Below, one piece after another: positions 1 through 5,010 of a stretch of DNA of 5,010 nt. The position numbers and the translations under genes were made by a program. The notes beneath the pieces were generated by a model. That model was given only the letters and a program-made list of their open reading frames with translations, ran no database searches and was not told the DNA's origin. Each line of letters starts with the position of its first letter. Within the stretch, counting starts at the first letter, position 1. This DNA is from Bacteriovorax sp. Its GTDB lineage: Bacteria > Bdellovibrionota > Bacteriovoracia > Bacteriovoracales > Bacteriovoracaceae. The stretch lies in NCBI GenBank assembly GCA_030654205.1, contig JAURXW010000005.1, positions 1-5,010 of the forward strand, in the 5' to 3' direction.

Positions 1-103
1 TGCTACTTAGTTTACGAATGCGTTCTTTTAATAAATCCTGGGCCTCAATTTTTGTAACAAAAACTGTAAGCATAACGATTAGAAAAAATAGAGAGAATTT
101 CAT
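1..103 (-). CDS. Partial exported protein of unknown function (N-terminus only)
   Basis: Only the first 34 codons are present; the gene continues past the left edge. Translated by hand, it begins MKFSLFFLIVMLTVFVTKIE and continues AQDLLKERIRKLSS. The first 22 residues look like a type I signal peptide: one Lys, a hydrophobic core of about 14 residues, and likely cleavage after Ala-Gln before Asp. There is no lipobox Cys. The mature protein starts with a charged, probably helical stretch. The ATG at 103-101 is supported by GAGG at 113-110, six bases upstream. The gene begins 43 bases after the metalloprotease stop codon on the same strand, so it may be the last member of that operon, although a hairpin lies between them. 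I do not recognise the family from this fragment. Being a gene start with a signal peptide is well supported; its function is unknown. Confidence 0.72.
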   Translation of the reverse strand, partial: MKFSLFFLIVMLTVFVTKIEAQDLLKERIRKLSS

Positions 104-109
104 TGCGCG

Positions 110-113
110 CCTC
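110..113 (-). promoter_or_regulatory. Ribosome binding site of the partial exported gene
   Basis: The minus strand reads TTGAGG followed by CGCGCA and then ATG. This is a GAGG Shine-Dalgarno core with a six-base spacer. It supports the ATG at 103-101 as the start of a gene too short within the window to be an obvious open frame. Confidence 0.6.
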
Positions 114-115
114 AA

Positions 116-145
116 CTGATAATACTCTTAAAAAGTATAGATCAG
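116..145 (-). other. Imperfect hairpin between two genes
   Basis: Two nested inverted repeats form a stem: CTGAT (116-120) with ATCAG (141-145), and ATACT (122-126) with AGTAT (134-138). They are separated by a small 1x2 internal loop and a seven-base A/T-rich apical loop. The hairpin begins two bases after the protease stop codon and ends three bases before the GAGG of the next gene. On the minus strand no U-run follows the stem, so it is not a classical intrinsic terminator. It could be a weak terminator, an mRNA 3'-end stabiliser or a processing site that separates expression of the protease and the next gene. Confidence 0.45.
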
Positions 146-146
146 C

Positions 147-1943
147 TTAAGCCAACTTGCTATATCTACTTGAGACATAAGATATGATAAAACATAACAA
201 TAGGCCCACCATAAAGCCACCTGGTCCTCCGCCTCCGCCTGGGTCTTTGCTTGTATCCACAACAGTTCCACATCCAGCAGCTTTTTTTCTATTGCTTCCC
301 GAAGACGTTCCATTGGCACTAAAATTGGTCAGAGCATAAGTGTTAACAGCATCAGGACAAGTTGAATTATCTGTCAGCAAATCATTTTTCGAAGAGACTT
401 GTGAATAAGTCACCCCATCAATATTCTTTTTTACAATGGTTGCCGTGACTAGATAAAAATATAGCCCGTCCTGAAAGTCTGAATAAGAGGGAAAAAAGTC
501 AGACTTGGTAAATGGAATCCCCGATGGTGAATAGGCCAGATCTGGCGTAACTTTTATTTCGAAAACATTATCCGACGAAACTGATCTATTAATTGGTATC
601 CGAGCAATTGTATCAATGTTTACCCAACCATCACTTTCCTGAACATATTTAGGAGAAACTTCATAACTAGAAGTTGGAGTTTTGATATTTACATTTGCTT
701 TAAAAATTGAATAAAAAGCTTGATTCATAATTTTGAGTTCAACATATAAATCTGTGCTTAAGGAAACAGTATCCCAATTATCTATAGTGCTAAAATCCAT
801 TTTAAAAAAATCTTGAGGCGTAGTTTGGCCAATTTCCGCTGCTGAAAAAAAGCCTACAAAAGTGGCACCTACGCCAGAGTTCGTATACGAATTAATATCA
901 AAGCTTGCAGGAGTAATGCCTTTATTTCTAATATATTCAGGGGGAGAATCAAGGCCACAACGAATGGTAATATTTCCAACATCAACACTTGAAGAGTTTA
1001 ATTTAACGGCTTGTGGAAAACCTTCTGAACTTGCTCCACAAGATTGAAAAAAACTTCCACGGTATTTTGTTGAGGCTTCACAGAAATTATTTTTAACGTT
1101 GGCATAATTTACAGGTAAACCCATTTGTTTTATAGGGCTGGTGTAAATTACATATTGATCGTTTTGCGGCAGACCATCGATTTTAAACTTTCCATTTATT
1201 TCACTTATTGAAGCTCCCATAACTTTTCCAGTCCTCACCGAAATCGCCTGCACCTGAGCGCCAAAAACTAAGGCTAGGTTTTTTCCTCCAACAATTGTTC
1301 CACTAAGCAATCCTTTTGCAGCATCACCATTGGGATATATTGAATATAGACCGGCCTTATCATCATCAGCTATTTTGTTTTGGCCTCGGGATAGTGCATA
1401 AAACATGGTTGAACCAGACACCTGACTGTGCCCCAATCCTAAAAAGTGACCCAATTCATGAGTAATAACATTTCCCAAAAAACTTGTTTCAATTGGTTGA
1501 GTTCGATCAGACGTAAAAAAATAATTATCACTAATTAAAACATCTGCAGAAGAAATTTCACCAGAACCTTCACTAAAGGCCACTAAGGTTAAACCCACAA
1601 CTCCAGTTCCATTAAAAATACTAGGATCAGTTGAAAAATAGAGTTCATTTAAATCCTGCTGGTTTTTTCCAGTAGTCGAATTTTTCCGAAGCGTAATTCT
1701 AGAAACTCCATTCCATTCTGCCACTGAACTTGTAGCGATTGCCTGAACATCCGTTTCTGGAATCCCTTGGTCATTTTGCGAGTTAACAAAAATATCCACC
1801 GTAGTACTCGAGTTTGGCCAGTGCAAAGGAATTCCGCCTTTAGTTTGATTATGTATATAGGACTGGGCCAATTGGGACCATCCCAATAAAAAAATCAAAA
1901 GGAAATATTTTTTTAGGTTATTAACTTTTATGCTGTAACTCAC
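147..1943 (-). CDS. Matrixin-like secreted zinc metalloprotease with C-terminal anchor
   Basis: This 598-residue protein is predicted to cleave peptide bonds outside the cytoplasm using zinc. Residues 1-28 form a signal peptide (Lys-rich start, hydrophobic core 14-22, cleavage near Ala-Gln-Ser/Tyr). Residues 29-205 are a metzincin catalytic domain: HELGHFLGLGH supplies ligands His162, His166 and His172 and catalytic Glu163, and Met180 in the GSTM segment is the Met-turn. No cysteine-switch prodomain is present. Residues 211-270 resemble a carboxypeptidase-regulatory-like beta sandwich. Residues 330-550 are Ser/Thr-rich, probably beta, and unrecognised. The C-terminus has Cys558, a poly-Gly stretch (569-576), a membrane segment (577-591) and a short basic tail. 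The start is GTG at 1943-1941 with AGGA four bases upstream. It overlaps the upstream gene by 23 bases, which suggests translational coupling. Matrixin-type protease is well supported; the substrate is unknown. Confidence 0.9.
   Translation of the reverse strand: MSYSIKVNNLKKYFLLIFLLGWSQLAQSYIHNQTKGGIPLHWPNSSTTVDIFVNSQNDQGIPETDVQAIATSSVAEWNGVSRITLRKNSTTGKNQQDLNELYFSTDPSIFNGTGVVGLTLVAFSEGSGEISSADVLISDNYFFTSDRTQPIETSFLGNVITHELGHFLGLGHSQVSGSTMFYALSRGQNKIADDDKAGLYSIYPNGDAAKGLLSGTIVGGKNLALVFGAQVQAISVRTGKVMGASISEINGKFKIDGLPQNDQYVIYTSPIKQMGLPVNYANVKNNFCEASTKYRGSFFQSCGASSEGFPQAVKLNSSSVDVGNITIRCGLDSPPEYIRNKGITPASFDINSYTNSGVGATFVGFFSAAEIGQTTPQDFFKMDFSTIDNWDTVSLSTDLYVELKIMNQAFYSIFKANVNIKTPTSSYEVSPKYVQESDGWVNIDTIARIPINRSVSSDNVFEIKVTPDLAYSPSGIPFTKSDFFPSYSDFQDGLYFYLVTATIVKKNIDGVTYSQVSSKNDLLTDNSTCPDAVNTYALTNFSANGTSSGSNRKKAAGCGTVVDTSKDPGGGGGPGGFMVGLLLCFIISYVSSRYSKLA
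226..240 (-). repeat. Short hexamer tandem repeat encoding the poly-Gly linker
   Basis: The plus strand carries CCTCCG twice and then CCT (2.5 copies). On the coding strand this gives alternating GGC and GGA glycine codons ahead of the C-terminal membrane segment of the metalloprotease. The tract is much more GC-rich than its surroundings. Slippage by one unit would change the linker by two glycines without a frameshift. It is short and may simply reflect the coding need. Confidence 0.4.
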
Positions 1944-2673
1944 TATTTCCTAATTTAAAAAAAATAAAAGTGAAGAAAAAAGTAAAAGATGCAATTGCTA
2001 TCCAAAAAAAGAAAGGAATATCTCTTTTTTGTTCTGCTTCAACTTGCGCCGGTTCTCTTTCAAAACTTTTGCCACTTTTAAGTAGTGGCTTAATTTCATT
2101 ATTTGTTTCAGGTGACGCATTTAAGGCCAGGGCCCGCTCTGAATTAGTAATGGGTATCATTAAAGATATTTTCCACTTACTTTTCATAAGTTCAATCATT
2201 GCTTCTTTAGAAATTTTGCCAATTTTAGGATCTGTAGGAAAAACATCTGAAATATAAAAAACTTTCCCATCCATCTCTTGAATTTTAAACTTCCCTAAGG
2301 TGAAATTACTTAAATATATTTTAGAATCAATTTTTTTTAATAACAAAAATGTTTTTTCATTTTTATTAAACTCTGGCGCTCCATCGATCACTGAAGTAAC
2401 ACCATTATATGTACCACCGGGCATCGTTAATTTAATTTTTTGATTCTCTAAATCATCTTCTGAAAGGTTATAAGACTCCAACACATTGAAGCTGTACTCT
2501 GTCATCGTTAATCCAGATGAATTTTTAAAAACTTTACTGCTCTCTAATTTTACCTCAACGGCCGAAGTTGCTTCTTCAACTTGTTTATCAAATGAAAGAG
2601 GCATAAAAATAGTTGCAAAACATACGTTTTGAATTAACACATAAAAAGCGCATAAAGTTATTATCTTAGACAT
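1921..2673 (-). CDS. Exported, membrane-anchored protein paired with the metalloprotease
   Basis: This 250-residue protein has an N-terminal signal peptide (1-20, ending Val-Cys-Phe-Ala). A mixed alpha/beta extracytoplasmic domain (21-145) contains an MPGG motif (84-87) and GAPEF (98-102) followed by a FLLL strand. A charged linker (about 185-218) leads to one very hydrophobic Phe-rich membrane segment (221-239) and an 11-residue tail. I cannot name a catalytic residue. From memory, small exported proteins with this V.vP/MPGG..nGv..v.GaP.F pattern sit next to matrixins in Bdellovibrio-like genomes; a search would be needed to confirm this. I chose the ATG at 2673-2671 because GGGAG lies eight bases upstream and the signal peptide then starts normally. 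ATG at 2697-2695 or 2688-2686 would add nine or fewer polar residues and has no ribosome binding site. Its last 23 bases overlap the protease gene, so the two are probably made together. Confidence 0.82.
   Translation of the reverse strand: MSKIITLCAFYVLIQNVCFATIFMPLSFDKQVEEATSAVEVKLESSKVFKNSSGLTMTEYSFNVLESYNLSEDDLENQKIKLTMPGGTYNGVTSVIDGAPEFNKNEKTFLLLKKIDSKIYLSNFTLGKFKIQEMDGKVFYISDVFPTDPKIGKISKEAMIELMKSKWKISLMIPITNSERALALNASPETNNEIKPLLKSGKSFEREPAQVEAEQKRDIPFFFWIAIASFTFFFTFIFFKLGNSELQHKS
1946..1951 (-). promoter_or_regulatory. Ribosome binding site of the metalloprotease, inside the upstream gene
   Basis: The minus strand reads TTAGGAAATA and then GTG. AGGA at 1951-1948 is only four bases from the GTG start at 1943-1941, a short spacing. 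It lies within the last codons of the upstream gene, so ribosomes finishing that gene at 1923-1921 would be close to this start. The weak GTG plus short spacer fits coupled translation. Confidence 0.45.
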
Positions 2674-2681
2674 TTCGCGAT

Positions 2682-2686
2682 CTCCC
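2682..2686 (-). promoter_or_regulatory. Ribosome binding site deciding the start of the 250-residue protein
   Basis: GGGAG on the minus strand is eight bases before the ATG at 2673-2671. The two upstream in-frame ATGs (2697-2695 and 2688-2686) lack a comparable site; the second actually overlaps this GGGAG. This supports the shorter protein, whose N-terminus is a normal signal peptide. Confidence 0.6.
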
Positions 2687-2737
2687 ATTATCGACATATT
2701 TAGTATTTTATCGGTTTTTGAGAGGAGGAATTGATCT

Positions 2738-2766
2738 TTTATATCAGAAAATAATGTCTAAAAAAT
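2738..2766 (-). promoter_or_regulatory. Candidate extended -10 promoter for the protease operon
   Basis: The minus strand contains TGATATAAA (2746-2738): an extended -10 TGn followed by TATAAA, one mismatch from TATAAT. At 17-base spacing the -35 region is only a T-rich stretch (2766-2761), which is usual when an extended -10 is used. Transcription would begin near 2731, giving a leader of about 58 bases before the ATG at 2673. The call rests on motif match and position only. Confidence 0.33.
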
Positions 2767-2771
2767 AGACA
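2755..2771 (-). terminator. Weak inverted repeat after the UvrA-like gene
   Basis: TGTCTA (2755-2760) and TAGACA (2766-2771) form a six-base stem around a five-base A/T loop, 37 bases after the stop codon of the UvrA-like gene. On the minus strand it is followed by TTATTTT. The stem is short and AT-rich, so it would be a poor terminator. It overlaps the -35 zone of the candidate promoter and could equally be an operator-like palindrome. Confidence 0.25.
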
Positions 2772-2807
2772 CTCTCTAGAATTGAAATCCAATCCAAATG
2801 GCTAAAA

Positions 2808-4073
2808 TTAGAATGTTATATGGTGGCGGGCAATTTTTTCAAAAAAAGAATTTTGATCAATTACTATAATGGTATTCCCGGTGCCAGTTAATTGGTGCAG
2901 AAGTTCGGCCAGGGGAGAGAATTCATGATAGGACAGACCACTTGTTAAATTTTCAAAAACGATTAAAGTATTTTCCAGTTTTCTATCGAGCAAAGAAAGT
3001 AATTGAAGCCTTTGGCGCTCGCCTCCTGATAGCGAAATTAGTGTTCGATCAAGAGAGAGATAATCTAATTTAAGAATTTTAAAATATTCCCATATTCTTT
3101 TTCCTTTAGGTGTCAGTCTAACATGAGGAAGTACTTCACTGATTGGTTTACTAAAAGCTTCATAGGCCGTGATATGACCATCTGAAATATTTGCATAATA
3201 TGGCTTCAGCTTTTTGCCTTGGCAGTCTTCACAAACAAATTCGACATCTTCCATAAAATGCATTTCAACTAATTTAACTCCCTTACCTTCGCAACTAAGG
3301 CATTGACCTAATTCCGAGTTAGCAGAAAAATGTCCTTCCTTTAAATCTAGTTTTTTTGAAACTTCTAAACTTGCAAAGTATTTTCTTACAAATCCACCGA
3401 GGTCAGTATAAGTGGCCACAGTAGATCGTGAACTAATTCTTTCAAGGCCACTATTAATTAAAATCACTTCTTTAAAGTCTGCAATTCCTTTTATTTTTCC
3501 AAACTGATAATCTTCGAAACTTAAACGAGTTCCATGAATATTTTTATGAATTTCATTAGCGAGGACATGAACTATAAAAGACGTTTTCCCGGTACCAGAT
3601 TCGCCATGGGCCCAGTTAATTTCATTTTTCATAACTAGCAAACTGTCTCTTTTAAGATTTCTAATTTCGATATCATTTATTTCGATAAAAGATTTTTTTG
3701 CATTAGACTTATAGGCAATTTCAGGAAAAACAATTTTAGGAGATTGATATTTCCCTTGCGATAAAATGCGACCTCCACGAGCTCCTGCACCTGGCCCCAT
3801 CTCAATAACTTCATCAGACATAGATTTTAAATATTCCGAATGCTCTACTAGGATAATTGTATTACCTTGATCTCTCAGCTCTCGAAGATATTTTAACATT
3901 TTCTCTTGGGTTCTTTGAGTCAAGCCCAAACTAGGTTCATCAAGCACAAACAATGACTGTGAACCTTCATAAGATAAATATTTTGAAAGCAACAAGCGCT
4001 GATACTCGCTCGAGCTCATTGACCTAACCTTACGAGTGTTCTGCAAATGCCCTAAGCCTAAATCATTGGCCAC
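2808..4073 (-). CDS. UvrA-like ATPase, C-terminal part after an in-frame stop
   Basis: This 421-codon open stretch follows the TAG at 4077-4079 in the same frame, and GTG at 4073-4071 is the first possible restart. Residues 1-110 finish NBD-I: signature MSSSE (19-23, normally LSGGE), intact Walker B/D-loop LDEPSLGL (44-51), H-loop VEH (His78) and MGPGAG (92-97). NBD-II follows: Walker A GESGTGKT (157-164), a UvrA-type R-S-x-x-ATYT segment (216-223), a four-Cys zinc finger (258, 261, 281, 284) and signature LSGGE (348-352). Its Walker B region reads FENLTSGL where UvrA has LDEPTTGL. The H-loop reads VIDQ where UvrA has VIEH. The protein ends at 421, without the usual LGPEGG-containing tail. 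No good ribosome binding site precedes the GTG. The ATG at codon 19 has AAGG eight bases upstream but would start on the signature motif. Canonical excision repair activity is unlikely. Confidence 0.72.
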   Translation of the reverse strand: MANDLGLGHLQNTRKVRSMSSSEYQRLLLSKYLSYEGSQSLFVLDEPSLGLTQRTQEKMLKYLRELRDQGNTIILVEHSEYLKSMSDEVIEMGPGAGARGGRILSQGKYQSPKIVFPEIAYKSNAKKSFIEINDIEIRNLKRDSLLVMKNEINWAHGESGTGKTSFIVHVLANEIHKNIHGTRLSFEDYQFGKIKGIADFKEVILINSGLERISSRSTVATYTDLGGFVRKYFASLEVSKKLDLKEGHFSANSELGQCLSCEGKGVKLVEMHFMEDVEFVCEDCQGKKLKPYYANISDGHITAYEAFSKPISEVLPHVRLTPKGKRIWEYFKILKLDYLSLDRTLISLSGGERQRLQLLSLLDRKLENTLIVFENLTSGLSYHEFSPLAELLHQLTGTGNTIIVIDQNSFFEKIARHHITF

Positions 4074-4076
4074 ACT

Positions 4077-5010
4077 CTAAAGTCGATCTAATTTATTAAA
4101 AGTATTTCCCATTTTTCCATCAATAATATTTTTCTTTAAATTAATCATTATTTTTTTAAGCATAATTAAAGAATCATAAGTATTTAATTTCAAAAAATCT
4201 TTATAAGATATTATTTCTTTCCCAATAACTATTGTCAGACTACCCGCTTTTTTTGAAACACGAGTGCCATCACACTCGGCACATATAATTTCACGTTGCA
4301 TACTGCGAGTATAAATTCTAATATTTTTCTTATACCGAAGTGTTTTCAAATATTCAAAATAGCTATTAAAACCCTCATATTTACCGGCCTCTTCGTAAAG
4401 AAAATCCCACTTACTTTCAGCTAAATCCTGAAAGGGAATATCAATATTAAGACCTATTTTTTTGCATTCTTTTAAAAATGCCGGAAACATATGTTCAAAT
4501 CTTGAAAACGATAAAAAATTAATCGCTCCCTCTCGAATACTTTTAGTTGGATCCTTGACTAATTTTTCACGATCGTAAATCAAGCGCATACCGTGTCCTT
4601 CACACAAAGGACAGGCACCCAGTGCATTTAACGGAGATAAACTTTCAACACGACTTACCGTCAGTTCTGCTGATTTTATTTCACAAAAAGGGCACTGCAT
4701 TTCTATGTGATTATGAATCTCAATATTTTTCTTTAAGCCTAAAAGATGAAACCGCAAAAGAGTCCCTTCTGGAATCAGAAATTCCTTTAATTTGCCCATA
4801 AGCATATTCAAATTTTTAACTTTAACTCGAACCAATTCATACCAAGGATCATCATCTTGAAAATCGTGAACAGTTGTTCCCATAGAGCGATTGGGACTCA
4901 TTTCATCCGATATGCTTTTTCGGTAATCATCTTTCCCCATAAAAACATGAACTACATCCTCAGTGTCTAAGTTTTTAAGTGAATTAATTTTTACAATTAT
5001 ATTTTCAAGA
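4077..5010 (-). CDS. UvrA-like ATPase, N-terminal part, open to the right window edge
   Basis: The frame is open from the window edge to the TAG at 4077-4079 (310 codons plus stop seen). The ATG at 4940-4938 is very unlikely to be the true start: 23 further in-frame codons lie upstream and UvrA homology requires the NBD-I Walker A beyond the window. Counting from that internal Met, residues 83, 86, 110 and 113 are the CPxC...ACPxC zinc finger of UvrA (MQCPFC, then GACPLCEGHG). The segment KDPTKSIREGAINF (130-142) matches the UvrA S-x-x-EGAI segment. Cys220 and Cys223 lie in the second CxxCxGTR element. These belong to the insertion region between Walker A and signature I. The protein would end at the start of signature helix I, so alone it lacks signature, Walker B and H-loop and could not hydrolyse ATP. 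Confidence 0.72.
   Translation of the reverse strand, partial: LENIIVKINSLKNLDTEDVVHVFMGKDDYRKSISDEMSPNRSMGTTVHDFQDDDPWYELVRVKVKNLNMLMGKLKEFLIPEGTLLRFHLLGLKKNIEIHNHIEMQCPFCEIKSAELTVSRVESLSPLNALGACPLCEGHGMRLIYDREKLVKDPTKSIREGAINFLSFSRFEHMFPAFLKECKKIGLNIDIPFQDLAESKWDFLYEEAGKYEGFNSYFEYLKTLRYKKNIRIYTRSMQREIICAECDGTRVSKKAGSLTIVIGKEIISYKDFLKLNTYDSLIMLKKIMINLKKNIIDGKMGNTFNKLDRL

Larger units (their letters stand above)
2808..5010 (-). pseudogene. UvrA-family gene interrupted by an in-frame TAG, 5' end outside the window
   Basis: The open stretches 5010-4077 and 4073-2808 share one frame and together read as a single UvrA-family protein, roughly residue 200 of a standard UvrA to its end. The junction reads Arg-Leu-stop-Ser-Val-Ala-Asn-Asp-Leu-Gly-Leu, matching the UvrA segment that leads into signature helix I. 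A single nonsense codon is therefore the only break; CAG or AAG to TAG would be a one-base change. No frameshift is present and the visible zinc-finger cysteines survive, so the stop looks recent if it inactivates the gene. Alternatives are stop readthrough, two polypeptides reassembling, or a sequencing error. The copy is also divergent in several ATPase motifs, so the genome should contain another, standard uvrA. Confidence 0.6.

Noticed and set aside
128..319. 63-residue minus-strand open frame inside the protease 3' end
   Set aside because: It overlaps the well-supported C-terminal coding region in another frame, has no recognisable domain, and extends across the intergenic hairpin.
862..1047. 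61-residue plus-strand open frame
   Set aside because: It lies wholly antisense to the metalloprotease and shows no domain or signal peptide; it is a shadow frame.
1970..2257. 95-residue plus-strand open frame with a Lys-rich start
   Set aside because: It is antisense to the 250-residue exported protein, whose signal peptide, ribosome binding site and overlap with the protease gene make it the real gene.
2721..2754. Strong plus-strand Shine-Dalgarno (AGAGGAGG) followed by TTG
   Set aside because: The TTG frame ends after seven codons and a nearby ATG frame after four. No plausible plus-strand peptide follows.
4077..4079. TAG reassigned to an amino acid
   Set aside because: A single TAG is too little evidence, and no amber-suppressor tRNA or pyrrolysine gene is visible. 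A nonsense mutation is simpler.
2808..5010. Functional canonical uvrA for nucleotide excision repair
   Set aside because: The internal stop, MSSSE signature, lost catalytic Glu and switch His in NBD-II, and missing C-terminal tail argue against a standard UvrA.

Overview
This AT-rich window has four genes or gene pieces, all transcribed on the minus strand, so transcription runs from position 5010 towards position 1. No RNA gene, CRISPR array, transposon or long repeat was seen. The gene style suggests a low-GC Gram-negative predatory or environmental bacterium, perhaps a Bdellovibrionota member of the Bacteriovorax type. The signs are signal-peptide proteins, a matrixin-type metalloprotease with a Gly-rich C-terminal anchor, and a membrane-anchored partner protein. 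This is inference; no marker gene fixes the taxon.

Positions 5010-2808 hold a UvrA-family (ABC-type excinuclease subunit A) reading frame that runs off the right edge. One in-frame TAG at 4077-4079 interrupts it; there is no frameshift, and clear UvrA homology continues on both sides. The copy is not a standard UvrA. The NBD-I signature is MSSSE instead of LSGGE. NBD-II has lost its Q-loop Gln, Walker B Asp, catalytic Glu and switch His. The protein stops right after the second H-loop. In the head-to-tail arrangement of ABC ATPases, all the visible defects fall in one composite ATP site, while the visible parts of the other site look intact.

Positions 2673-147 hold a two-gene unit. A 250-residue exported protein with a C-terminal membrane anchor (2673-1921) overlaps by 23 bases a 598-residue matrixin-like zinc metalloprotease (1943-147). 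The protease has a signal peptide, HELGHFLGLGH plus a Met-turn, a probable carboxypeptidase-regulatory-like beta domain, a long beta-rich region, and a Cys/poly-Gly/membrane/basic C-terminus resembling a sorting signal. A candidate extended -10 promoter lies in the 134-base gap ahead of the unit.

Positions 146-104 contain an imperfect hairpin between the protease stop codon and the ribosome binding site of the next gene. Only the first 34 codons of that gene, beginning with a signal peptide, lie in the window (103-1).

The protease and its neighbour probably act together at the cell envelope. The UvrA-like gene appears functionally unrelated to them and is either a recently broken pseudogene or an unusual split ATPase.
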